Source: Candidatus Omnitrophota bacterium (GTDB lineage: Bacteria; Omnitrophota; Gorgyraeia; Gygaellales; Profunditerraquicolaceae). From it: DNA of 64,000 bases. The stretch is taken from positions 1-64,000 of the forward strand of contig JALNZI010000005.1 of assembly GCA_023229385.1 (NCBI GenBank), read 5' to 3'. The translations under genes were made by a program, and so were the position numbers. This document shows, piece by piece, positions 20,489 to 29,235 of the stretch. Position 1 is the stretch's first letter. Every line of letters starts with the position of its first letter. Below the pieces are notes generated by a model. The model worked only from the letters and a program-made list of their open reading frames with translations. It was not told the origin of the DNA and did no database searches.

Positions 20489-21412
20489 ATGACATTAGAA
20501 AATATAAAAGAATTTTTACAAAATAATCCTGGATACCTTAAGTGGGGAGATGTTAGGATAGCATTAAAATTAGATACTGATATAGATTTAGTTAAACAAG
20601 CTAAGTTAGAAGTTAAAAATGTAGCTCAAGATGAAGTTAATTCAGGCCCAAATATATTAATTCTTGATATCGAAACTGCGCCATTGATGAGTTATACATT
20701 CGGCATCTGGCAGCAAAACATTAGTTTAGATCAAATTGAATCTGATTTTTTCATTATAACATGGTCAGCCAAGTGGTTAGGCTCAGATAAAGTATTCAAT
20801 GGTTTAATTACACCTAAAGAAATACTCAATGAAGATGATTCATCAATTATGAAACAACTTTGGTTAGTATTAGAAAAAGCTGATATAGTAATAGGTCATA
20901 ATTTTAAAAGATTTGATAAAAAGAAAATTAACTCGAGATTTATTGAAAATGGATTGGGTCCAGTATCTCCTTACAAAGTTATCGATACGTTAGAAGTTGT
21001 TAAAAGAAACTTTGGGTTTACATCTAATAAATTAGAAGCTTTAGCAAGGAAGTTTGGATTTGAAAGTAAACATGATACAGGATTTAATTTGTGGAAAGCT
21101 TGCATGAAAGGTGATAGAGAAGCTTTAATTAAAATGTCATTATATTGTGATCATGATGTTGAGATTACAGAAAATGTATTCTTTAAATTATTACCTTGGA
21201 TTAAAGATTTAAATTTAGGATTATATAATATAGATGATGAAATTAAATGTCCTGCTTGTGGTTCTAACCAGTTAAAAGAAGCAGGCTTTCATTATACTTC
21301 TATAAGTAAATATCAATCTTATAGATGTGAAGAATGTGGTCATATTAGTAGAGATAGACATTCTATATTAACTAGGGATGAGAATAAGAAAATAATTGTT
21401 TCTGTGAAATGA
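20489..21412 (+). CDS. DEDDy 3'-5' exonuclease (RNase H-like) with C-terminal zinc ribbon
   Basis: 307 aa. Exo I is ILDIETAP, Exo II is IVIGHNFKRFD, and Exo III is YCDHD (Y-x3-D), giving a complete DEDDy active site of the RNase_H_2/DnaQ-like group. After the nuclease domain a zinc ribbon is visible (CPACGSNQL and CEECGHISRDRH). It would trim DNA or RNA from the 3' end, in replication proofreading or nucleic-acid turnover. The stop overlaps the next ATG by 4 bases. Confidence 0.9.
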   Translation: MTLENIKEFLQNNPGYLKWGDVRIALKLDTDIDLVKQAKLEVKNVAQDEVNSGPNILILDIETAPLMSYTFGIWQQNISLDQIESDFFIITWSAKWLGSDKVFNGLITPKEILNEDDSSIMKQLWLVLEKADIVIGHNFKRFDKKKINSRFIENGLGPVSPYKVIDTLEVVKRNFGFTSNKLEALARKFGFESKHDTGFNLWKACMKGDREALIKMSLYCDHDVEITENVFFKLLPWIKDLNLGLYNIDDEIKCPACGSNQLKEAGFHYTSISKYQSYRCEECGHISRDRHSILTRDENKKIIVSVK

Positions 21413-21609
21413 TAACTTCTAAAATAGCTAATTCAATAGATGAATTAAAAGATGGAGATGAATATCAAATCCAATTCCCAATGTCAGATTACTGGTCAAT
21501 GCCAAAAATATTTAGAACAAGTAATTGTGATTGTGATAAAAATAATTTAGAAAGATTAATTAATTGTCAAAGACTCAGAATATTATATGAAAAAACAAAT
21601 AAAGGATGA
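21409..21609 (+). CDS. Small hypothetical protein, 66 aa
   Basis: Contains a CDCDKNNLERLINC stretch that could bind a metal. Overlaps the exonuclease gene by 4 bases and the next gene by 23 bases. Function unknown. Confidence 0.62.
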   Translation: MITSKIANSIDELKDGDEYQIQFPMSDYWSMPKIFRTSNCDCDKNNLERLINCQRLRILYEKTNKG

Positions 21610-21772
21610 TGATAATTTCGATCTAATAATATTTTTAACTAGGACATTATTGGGTAAAGAAGGGGATTCATTAGAAAAAAAGGATTTAGATAAAAAGCAT
21701 CCAAACTCTTTTAAACCAAATAATAAAGATGATACAGATTACCAAAATAGAAAAAGTAGAACAGGGAAATAG
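21587..21772 (+). CDS. Small hydrophilic protein, 61 aa
   Basis: Very Asp/Lys-rich, probably disordered in its second half (KKDLDKKHPNSFKPNNKDD). Overlaps genes on both sides, which is typical of this early block. Unknown function. Confidence 0.55.
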   Translation: MKKQIKDDDNFDLIIFLTRTLLGKEGDSLEKKDLDKKHPNSFKPNNKDDTDYQNRKSRTGK

Positions 21773-21968
21773 TGATGTTAAAACTATTAGTTCTGAATTT
21801 TATCATTCTAAAGATTTTTCCTTTTATATTGGAAAGATTAAAAAAAATGATTTAATGATATTCAATGGTTTAGTAGTTGAACATAAAGATACGAAGGACT
21901 ATATTACGATACCTATTGAGATTTTAAAAGAATTATTTGATCTAAATGATAGAGATACAACAAACTAG
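21729..21968 (+). CDS. Small hypothetical protein, 79 aa
   Basis: Beta-rich small protein (FSFYIGKIKKNDLMIFNGLV). The start overlaps the previous gene by 44 bases; a later in-frame start would remove more than half of the protein, so I keep this one. Unknown function. Confidence 0.58.
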   Translation: MIQITKIEKVEQGNSDVKTISSEFYHSKDFSFYIGKIKKNDLMIFNGLVVEHKDTKDYITIPIEILKELFDLNDRDTTN

Positions 21969-22188
21969 ATTGTTAAATTTGCAATTACAGGATGAAGATA
22001 TTGAAATATTTATTTCTTTAGTTAATAAACTCATGATTGCAACTAAACAAACCGGATTTAAAAAACCTTTCAATGAATCACAAAGAGTTTTAATAGAAAA
22101 CATATTTAGTCAATTAAAACTAGATGAAATAGAAAGTGTTAACATATATAGTGAAAGAGAACAAACAATAAGTAATGATTACGAATAA
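21946..22188 (+). CDS. Small helical protein, 80 aa
   Basis: Leu/Ile/Glu-rich helical protein (LLNLQLQDEDIEIFISLVNK). Overlaps the previous gene by 23 bases. No family recognised. Confidence 0.6.
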   Translation: MIEIQQTRLLNLQLQDEDIEIFISLVNKLMIATKQTGFKKPFNESQRVLIENIFSQLKLDEIESVNIYSEREQTISNDYE

Positions 22189-22215
22189 TATTATTAACGG
22201 TTAAAAAATATAAAA

Positions 22216-22467
22216 ATGATTGTACATAAGAAATCTTTAGAAGAAGTAAAAAAGATTATAGGAAATTCAATTGATGATGATAACCTTTGTAAAATTTTGT
22301 CAATACAACGTAATATATTGCATGATGAAATTAAAGAATTACCTTTATTATTAGAAGAAATAAAAATTTTAAAAGAGATACTTGTATCTTTCCCTAATGT
22401 TGAACCTTATATAGATATACTTGATTTATCAAAAACAAAAATGTTAGAGTTAATTAATAAATTATAA
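22216..22467 (+). CDS. Small coiled-coil protein, 83 aa
   Basis: Long helices with heptad-like Leu/Ile spacing (EIKELPLLLEEIKILKEILV) suggest a coiled coil or helical bundle. It forms a pair with the next small helical gene, 4 bases away. Unknown function. Confidence 0.62.
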   Translation: MIVHKKSLEEVKKIIGNSIDDDNLCKILSIQRNILHDEIKELPLLLEEIKILKEILVSFPNVEPYIDILDLSKTKMLELINKL

Positions 22468-22471
22468 AAAA

Positions 22472-22672
22472 ATGAAAAGATTAATATACAAATTATTTTA
22501 TAGAAAAACTATTTTGAAAGCAAAATTAGATCAATTAAATGGTTGTTTAATGGTGATCAATACCTTAAAAGGTGCTTTAACTAATTTAGATCCTGATGAA
22601 GTACTTAATATTATTATTAGTGAATTTAGAGATCAAAGAGAACAAGTAAGATTATCTTTATATAAAAAATAA
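22472..22672 (+). CDS. Small helical protein, 66 aa
   Basis: Basic N-terminus (MKRLIYKLFYRKT) then a helical region (LDQLNGCLMVINTLKGAL). The pairing with the previous gene suggests related function. Not recognised. Confidence 0.6.
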   Translation: MKRLIYKLFYRKTILKAKLDQLNGCLMVINTLKGALTNLDPDEVLNIIISEFRDQREQVRLSLYKK

Positions 22673-22690
22673 ATTAATAGATTATAAACA

Positions 22691-22978
22691 ATGAGTGAAG
22701 TAAATTTCAAACCATTTAATCAAAATATATTGGTCTATGCGCCAGTAATTAGTGAAACAACCAAATCTGGTATTGTTAAGTCTGATAAAATGATTGCTGA
22801 AGAAAAGAATAAACAAGATTGGTTTCTTGAAGTAGCAGAAGTATCAGATGAGATTACAGATATCAAAGTTGGAGATAAAGTATATATAGGTTCTGGTAAG
22901 TTACCTGCTATAGATATCGATGGGGTTCAATATATTTATGTAAACAAATTAAGTATAGTAGGTAAGAGAAAAGTATAA
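22691..22978 (+). CDS. GroES-like co-chaperonin
   Basis: 95-aa protein with the GroES/Cpn10 layout: an N-terminal strand (FKPFNQNILVYAPV), a mobile-loop-like segment with SGIVKS at the place of the IVL motif that contacts GroEL, then EVAEVSDEITDIKVGDKVYI (the typical VKxGDxV strand) and a C-terminal VNKLSIVGKRK. It would cap the host GroEL to fold the capsid protein, as T4 gp31 does. Its position directly before the packaging and head genes supports this. The sequence is divergent, so the call rests on the pattern. Confidence 0.82.
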   Translation: MSEVNFKPFNQNILVYAPVISETTKSGIVKSDKMIAEEKNKQDWFLEVAEVSDEITDIKVGDKVYIGSGKLPAIDIDGVQYIYVNKLSIVGKRKV

Positions 22979-22979
22979 T

Positions 22980-23105
22980 ATGAAAAAGATAACTAAAATA
23001 ACTACAAGTATATATTGTTTCTTCTTTGGACACCAATGGATTGAAAGCAAAGTATATAATCATAAAATGTGTTTAAATTGTGGTAAAATAAAAAACATTG
23101 GATAA
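22980..23105 (+). CDS. Small zinc-binding protein, 41 aa
   Basis: ATG at 22980. After a basic hydrophobic start (ITTSIYCFFFGHQWIESKV) comes HKMCLNCGKIKNIG with a CxxC pair, a minimal zinc-binding motif seen in many tiny phage proteins. It ends 79 bases before the terminase gene. Confidence 0.6.
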   Translation: MKKITKITTSIYCFFFGHQWIESKVYNHKMCLNCGKIKNIG

Positions 23106-23120
23106 TTTTACTGATAATAA

Positions 23121-23161
23121 TATCAAGTCTCACTATATTTATAGACATGTGAGACTTGATA
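23121..23161. other. Perfect 13-bp hairpin upstream of terL
   Basis: TATCAAGTCTCAC (23121-23133) and GTGAGACTTGATA (23149-23161) with a 15-nt loop. It is followed by AAAAACG, not T residues, so it is not an ordinary rightward terminator. Possible roles are an RNA stability or processing element at the head of the late transcript, or a DNA site for packaging. Confidence 0.7.
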
Positions 23162-23183
23162 AAAACGAAGAATATCTAAGTTT

Positions 23184-25583
23184 ATGTTAAAAGAAGAATG
23201 GATTAGTAATACTGAGGAAGTAGACATTGATACACGAGGATATTCCTTTGAATCTGTTATGAACAATAAAAATTGTTCTAAACATCATTCTTATTGGAGA
23301 CTTATTAAAAAAACTAAATTTTCAGATGCCCCAGAATTTCTATTTCAGTCAAAAACAGGTGAGTCGTGGCAATTCTTTGATCCAAATATAGTCAATCCTA
23401 TATCCAATACAAACCAAATATATATCAAATTTAAGAATGTTTCTGAGTTTGTAGAACCTTCAAATCATTTTAGAACACATGGATGTTATACTTCGTATAC
23501 AGTTGATACTGTAGCATGGAATAAATATTGGGATGATTTAGAGGATAAGATTGAGAATGGATTTGAAGTTGATGGAGTTAGAATAACAGGAAGATATTTC
23601 TTTACAATTAATTTTGGAAGATTTAGGGCAGTACCTGTAGATGAATTTGGTAAACCTACAAGTAGAGATAAAAAATGGACCTTTTTAAGATTCTTAGATC
23701 ATCAATATTATATGATGAACGAATTAGAACATTGTTTGCTAGAAGGTCCATTCAAAACAATAGAGAACTTTAAAAAATGGTTTCCAAATAAAAACGCAGA
23801 TGATTTTGAGAAATTGGGATTGGAATCATTTGTATTAGCTAAAGCTAGGCGTAAAGGTTGGACTGCCGCAATAGCTGTAGGAATATTTAATTATAATTTT
23901 ACCTTTATAGAAAGTAGTATGAATATCATTGCTGCATATGAGAAAGGTAAATATGGAGCAATGTTAAAGTCATTTCATACAACTAAAACATTTTTAGATA
24001 AATATACTCCTTGGAAAAGAAGAACTGATATAAAGGGTACTAATGAGCATATGATATCTGGAGTTGAAGTTAAAGATGACTATGGTATCATTTTAAGAGA
24101 AGGATATTTATCTGAGATACAAGCTTTATCATTTAAAGACAATGAGTTTAAGTCAGTTGGTGAAAGTTCATCAGTAATTAATATAGAAGAAGCAGGTATA
24201 TTTCAAGATTTAGTAACAACATTTCAAGCTTCTGTAGCACCACTCATTAGAGATGGTGAAACCAAGATTGGTATAGCTATTGTTGGTGGGTCAGCCGGAG
24301 ACATGAGTGGTGGAGGTTCTACAGGTCTTGCTGAAATGATATATAAACCTGAAGCATACGGATTTAAAGCGTACCCTAATATATATGAGACCGTAGAGGT
24401 TCCAGGTAATACTGGATGGTTTGTAGATGACTTGTGGTATTCTCCAATTAGGATGAGTAAGAAAGAAATCTTAGAGATTGATAATTCTGAAAAAACTGTT
24501 GAATTATTATCTAAGTTTAAGGGAGAATACATTGACTTTGTAGATAATCATGGTAATTCATATAGATACTTATCTAATCTGTTCTTAGAGAGAAAAAGAG
24601 AATCTAGTAGAAGGATAAGTTCAATGGCTTATCAAATGTTTATTACACAGCAGCCTAAGTATTTAAGTGAAGCATTTCTTTTAAATGAATCTTCACCATT
24701 TGATACAGCTACAGCTAAAGAAGTACTTGGTCAATTAATGATACAAAAAATAGGTGAGGAAAAAGGTATATTCTCAATATTAGACGGTAGACCAAATTTT
24801 AAATTAGACATGTCTTTAAATGCTGTAGATGAATATCCTTATAGAGGAGAAGATACTACAGGATGTTGGGTATTATATGAAAGACCTCAAGAAATAGGTG
24901 GGAAGATTCCTACATGGAGATATATTGCAGGAAATGACCCTATTGATTGGGGGAGTGATGAAGTAAGTACTTCTGGATATCATTCATTTGCAGCTACATA
25001 TATAATAGATACAGTTACAAGAAATATTGTTGCAGAATATATAGGTAGACCTTATAAAGCTGATAATTATTTTGAACAATTATGGAGAGGATTAGAATAT
25101 TATAATGCTTTTCTGCTATATGAAAATAATTTAAAATCATTGTTTACATATTTTAAATTAAAAAATAAATTATATTTGCTTGCACAAGAACCTGGCTTAT
25201 TAAAAGATAGATTGGGTTATAAAAGTAATAATAGACCTAAAGGATTTCACGCTACTCCTGAATCTAACAGGTTAGCAAGAGAATTAATTCACACTTGGTC
25301 ATTAGAACAAGTTATGCAAAGTCAGACTGAGGATGGTGAAAACATATATGTTCCTAGAATGTACTATATTAAATCTAAAGGTTTATTACAAGAAATTATA
25401 AATTATAATAGTAAAGGTAACTTTGATAGAGTATCTGGATTTGGAGCTGCAATGTTATTATTATTTGATAGAAATTATGATGAAGATGATTTCAAAGAAA
25501 CAAATTCATTTATGAATCAAGGTATATTTGCAAAAGTTAAAAGTATGATAAATAAAAAAAATAAATTTAATCTTGTAAGATAA
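23184..25583 (+). CDS. terL: Terminase large subunit
   Basis: 799-aa DNA-packaging motor. The ATPase domain shows a variant Walker A (KARRKGWTAA, near residue 222) and a Walker B-like strand ending in IEEAG (near 333). The C-terminal RNase H-fold nuclease begins near residue 580 with GNDPIDWGSDE, followed later by the LYENN and GFGAAMLLLFD segments. It is longer than typical TerL, as in crAss-like phages. The ATG follows the 13-bp hairpin, and the TAA shares a base with the portal ATG (TAATG). No small terminase subunit is recognisable nearby. Confidence 0.93.
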   Translation: MLKEEWISNTEEVDIDTRGYSFESVMNNKNCSKHHSYWRLIKKTKFSDAPEFLFQSKTGESWQFFDPNIVNPISNTNQIYIKFKNVSEFVEPSNHFRTHGCYTSYTVDTVAWNKYWDDLEDKIENGFEVDGVRITGRYFFTINFGRFRAVPVDEFGKPTSRDKKWTFLRFLDHQYYMMNELEHCLLEGPFKTIENFKKWFPNKNADDFEKLGLESFVLAKARRKGWTAAIAVGIFNYNFTFIESSMNIIAAYEKGKYGAMLKSFHTTKTFLDKYTPWKRRTDIKGTNEHMISGVEVKDDYGIILREGYLSEIQALSFKDNEFKSVGESSSVINIEEAGIFQDLVTTFQASVAPLIRDGETKIGIAIVGGSAGDMSGGGSTGLAEMIYKPEAYGFKAYPNIYETVEVPGNTGWFVDDLWYSPIRMSKKEILEIDNSEKTVELLSKFKGEYIDFVDNHGNSYRYLSNLFLERKRESSRRISSMAYQMFITQQPKYLSEAFLLNESSPFDTATAKEVLGQLMIQKIGEEKGIFSILDGRPNFKLDMSLNAVDEYPYRGEDTTGCWVLYERPQEIGGKIPTWRYIAGNDPIDWGSDEVSTSGYHSFAATYIIDTVTRNIVAEYIGRPYKADNYFEQLWRGLEYYNAFLLYENNLKSLFTYFKLKNKLYLLAQEPGLLKDRLGYKSNNRPKGFHATPESNRLARELIHTWSLEQVMQSQTEDGENIYVPRMYYIKSKGLLQEIINYNSKGNFDRVSGFGAAMLLLFDRNYDEDDFKETNSFMNQGIFAKVKSMINKKNKFNLVR

Positions 25584-28039
25584 TGAAAAGTAGTGCTGAA
25601 ACAATTTTAGCCAAAGATTATGGTAAGAAAGCTATTCAGCTACCAAATCAAAGGGTTTCAAGATCAGTTAAAAATGGTGAGAAGTGGCAACACGATAGTG
25701 TAGATTTCTTTATTAATAATAGAAAGAATTATTATGGTAATAGGAAGACTAAGGCTGAAATAGATTCTAATTGGGATTTTTATAATAATTATTTATCACC
25801 AGAAGAATTACATCATACATTAGATCCTTTGGGTGTAGAAGATAAATTATATAATGAAGATATACAAAATGTATTTAAATTCTATAATATTTTAGATCAA
25901 CCATTTGACACTTTATTTGGTGAAGAGTTGAAGAGACAGGTTGAGATAAAAGCTTTTGCTATTAATCCACATATAATTAATAGTAAGGATTTTGAGTTTA
26001 AAGAAAAAGTTAGTAAGTTTTTAACTGAATTAGCTGAACAACCAGGTAATATTAATCAAGAACTATTACAAGAAAAATTAAAGGAATTCGATAAGTTTAG
26101 AAAGAATGATTTGCAATCTGCACATGAAAAGATGGCAAATAATATTATCCAAACTTTAATTAATGATTTGAGTTTGAATTGTAAAATGGTCTTTAATAAA
26201 GGATTTAAAGAGTTAGAAATTAATTCAGAATGTATTTATAGAATTGGTCATGCTGGTAAAGATCTTACTTTAGACAAAGTACAAGGTGCTAATTTCTATG
26301 TATTGGGAATGGGATCTTCTAATAATATAGAAGATGGATATGCTTGGATAGAAATAGATTATATGAATTCTCATAAAATCATAGATGAATTTGCTGAAGA
26401 ATTAAGTAATGAGGAAATAGATAAAATATTAAAATTATCTGTATGGGATCAAGATACAATGCGTCCTCATAGAATAGCTCTAGTGGATATAGATCCAGAT
26501 AGTAAATATGCAACTCATGCATTACCTTTAATTGAAGATAAACAATTTGTATCATTAGATGGTAGAGATGCTGCTGAAATAGATCCAGATGGTAATATTA
26601 GAGTACATAGGGTACAATGGTTATCATTAAGAAAACTTGGTAAGTTAAAATATTTTGATCAATTTGGTGATGAACAATTTGAATGGGTTGATGAATTCTA
26701 TCAAGCAGATGTTGCTCAAGGTGAAGAAGTTGAATGGATATGGGTAAATGAATTATGGGAAGGTGTTAGAATAGGTAATTCTATTTATAAGAAGATTCGT
26801 CCTTGTCCAGTTCAAATGAGAAGTATGACAAATCCTTCTATAGTTAGACCTAGTTATGTAGGATATGTTATGTCAAATAATGGTAAGGTTCAAAAGAGTA
26901 GAATTGAGAAGTTAAAACCTTATCAGGAAATGTATAATGTGTGGGCTAATAAATTAGTTAAACTTTGGTCAGAACATATTGGTAAAGTTGCTTTATTTGA
27001 TGTTGCATCTATTCCATCAGATATGTCTACTGAAGAATGGTATCTATGGGCCAAGAGATTTAATTTTGCATTTTATAATTCTTTTGAAGAAGGTAAAAAA
27101 GGTGCAGCTAAAGGAATGATTGCAGGTAATATGCAACAGAAATCTTCAGTATTAGATTTAGGTTTGGCTCAAGAAATTAATCAGGCTATTCAAACTTTAT
27201 CCTGGATTGAAGAAAGAGTTAATAAAATATCTGCTATACCTGAAGCTAGACAAGGCGCTATGTCAGGTAGAGAAGGATTGGGTGTATCTCAGCAAAGTAT
27301 AGTTCAATCATCTCATCAAACTGAAATGGATTTTGCAATACATGATTTTGTAAAGTCTAAAGTATATGAGATAATGTTAGAATATGCTAAAGTATTGTGG
27401 AAGGATGAGAAGGTTAAACGTCAATATGTACTAGATGATTTATCAAATCATATATTAGAAATAGATGGTGAATTATTAAATGAAGCTGACTATAATGTTA
27501 GAATAACTAATAGTTCTCAATTAATGAATATGTATAATGCAATAACTCAATTGGTTCATCCAGCAATGCAAAATGGGGCACAATTATCTGATATTGCAAA
27601 AATGTACATGGCTACATCTCCTTCTCAAATGGTTCATCAATTAGAAGAATCTGAAGATAAGAGGAATGAGCAAGCTAATGAGCAAAGTAAAATGCAACAA
27701 GAAAGTATGCAGGCTCAAATGCAAGCTCAAAAAGAATTAGCTCAAATTCAACATCAACAAGAACTTGAAAAGATAAATTTAGAATATCAGTATAAAATAC
27801 AGATTGAACAGATGAAGATGCAACACGCATTTAATATTCATTCTACTGATACAAATAATAATAATATTGAAGATGCTGTTGAGATTGAAAAAATTGCAAT
27901 TGGAACTACTTCTGCTGAAAAGATGCAACAAGACCAGATTGTAGCCGATAAAGAAATGTTAGAAATAGAACTTCAAGCTAAGAAGGATATTGAAAAAATT
28001 AAAATTACTAATAAACCAAAACCAGTTATTAAGAAATAA
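25583..28039 (+). CDS. Portal protein
   Basis: 818-aa protein immediately after terL, the normal place for the portal, the dodecameric ring through which DNA enters and leaves the head. The core contains the segments RVQWLSLRKLGKLKYF, EWIWVNELWEG and RMSGREGLGVSQQ-like text in the clip/stem region. The last 130 residues form a Gln/Glu-rich coiled coil (for example QEELEK-type heptads after residue 690), perhaps the barrel inside the capsid. Translationally coupled to terL. Confidence 0.88.
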   Translation: MKSSAETILAKDYGKKAIQLPNQRVSRSVKNGEKWQHDSVDFFINNRKNYYGNRKTKAEIDSNWDFYNNYLSPEELHHTLDPLGVEDKLYNEDIQNVFKFYNILDQPFDTLFGEELKRQVEIKAFAINPHIINSKDFEFKEKVSKFLTELAEQPGNINQELLQEKLKEFDKFRKNDLQSAHEKMANNIIQTLINDLSLNCKMVFNKGFKELEINSECIYRIGHAGKDLTLDKVQGANFYVLGMGSSNNIEDGYAWIEIDYMNSHKIIDEFAEELSNEEIDKILKLSVWDQDTMRPHRIALVDIDPDSKYATHALPLIEDKQFVSLDGRDAAEIDPDGNIRVHRVQWLSLRKLGKLKYFDQFGDEQFEWVDEFYQADVAQGEEVEWIWVNELWEGVRIGNSIYKKIRPCPVQMRSMTNPSIVRPSYVGYVMSNNGKVQKSRIEKLKPYQEMYNVWANKLVKLWSEHIGKVALFDVASIPSDMSTEEWYLWAKRFNFAFYNSFEEGKKGAAKGMIAGNMQQKSSVLDLGLAQEINQAIQTLSWIEERVNKISAIPEARQGAMSGREGLGVSQQSIVQSSHQTEMDFAIHDFVKSKVYEIMLEYAKVLWKDEKVKRQYVLDDLSNHILEIDGELLNEADYNVRITNSSQLMNMYNAITQLVHPAMQNGAQLSDIAKMYMATSPSQMVHQLEESEDKRNEQANEQSKMQQESMQAQMQAQKELAQIQHQQELEKINLEYQYKIQIEQMKMQHAFNIHSTDTNNNNIEDAVEIEKIAIGTTSAEKMQQDQIVADKEMLEIELQAKKDIEKIKITNKPKPVIKK

Positions 28040-28105
28040 GGCTATATATGTAGCTTTATTTCTTCAATTAATAAAATAAATTAATAATAAATAATACTTT
28101 TGTAC

Positions 28106-29215
28106 ATGGGAAAATTTGATGATTTTATTGAGGTTGATGATAATGAAACCCTATTTCAAGGGGATCAACATTTGAAGATTAATCTCGAACCAGAAAAAAT
28201 AGAAAAAGCTGAACCTGAGAAAAATAAGACTACTCAGATAATTAATGAAAATGAAGAAGATTTAATTGATACTGATGAATATTTAAGTTCGGAAGATAAT
28301 GATGAACCTGAAGATAAGTCTGAGCCAGTTAAACAAAGTAAAGAGAAATCTTTTAAAGAAACAGATAATTCAGATTCAGAAGTAGTTAAACCTAAGAATG
28401 AATTTTCTGCATTTGCAGCATCATTGAATGAACAAGGTTTCTTTCCTGATATTGAGGATGAAGAACTTGAAGAAATTGATAATGAAGAAGTTTTACAAGA
28501 AAAACTAGCTAAACAGTTAAATATTAATTTTGCAACATGGCAAGATCAATATAGACAAAATGTAATATCTAATTTACTTAATGAAGGATATATTTCTAAA
28601 GAAGATGTTAAATCTATAATTCCAATAGAAGTATCTCCAGAACAAATTAAAAGTGATATTAATGTTGCTAAAGATGAGATTAGGAGATATTATAAGAGAA
28701 TAGGTACTCCAGATAAAGAAATTGAAAGAATTATTAATTCCAGAGAAGATATAGAAGAATCAGCATTGGAGTTAAATGCTTTGAATAAAAAGTTAGATGC
28801 TGAAGAAAATTCTAAATTAGCAGTTAAAATGAAGCAGCAAGAGGAATCTGTTAAACAACAAAGATTTCAATTTGCTGAAACATTAAAACAAAATACTTTT
28901 GCTTATGATGAATTTATTCCTGGTAGGAAACTTCAGAAGAAAGATAAAGAAGAAGTATTTGATAATATTGAAATAGTTCTTAAAAAGATAAATTCTGATT
29001 TAGGTAAATATGCTCCATTATTATCATATTTAAATAAGTATGGTGTTTTAGATGGAGACTTTAGTAAAATTATAAAAGAGGGTAAAACCCAATCAGTTAG
29101 TCAATTAGAACAAATATTAAAGGATAAGAAAAAAGGATTAGGATCAAATACTACAACTCAGAGAACTTCTGGGATACATATAGATGATTCTGACACAAAA
29201 CGAATTTACAAATAA
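28106..29215 (+). CDS. Acidic scaffold-like capsid assembly protein
   Basis: 369 aa from the ATG at 28106; a TTG two codons earlier is less likely. The first 110 residues are extremely acidic and disordered, followed by helices with coiled-coil character (ALNKKLDAEENSKLAVKMK) and a basic end. This composition and the place between portal and major capsid protein match phage scaffolding proteins. A TACTTTTG box ends 3 bases before the ATG, so a start-proximal promoter is possible. Confidence 0.72.
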   Translation: MGKFDDFIEVDDNETLFQGDQHLKINLEPEKIEKAEPEKNKTTQIINENEEDLIDTDEYLSSEDNDEPEDKSEPVKQSKEKSFKETDNSDSEVVKPKNEFSAFAASLNEQGFFPDIEDEELEEIDNEEVLQEKLAKQLNINFATWQDQYRQNVISNLLNEGYISKEDVKSIIPIEVSPEQIKSDINVAKDEIRRYYKRIGTPDKEIERIINSREDIEESALELNALNKKLDAEENSKLAVKMKQQEESVKQQRFQFAETLKQNTFAYDEFIPGRKLQKKDKEEVFDNIEIVLKKINSDLGKYAPLLSYLNKYGVLDGDFSKIIKEGKTQSVSQLEQILKDKKKGLGSNTTTQRTSGIHIDDSDTKRIYK

Positions 29216-29235
29216 ATAAATTAAATTAAATATAG

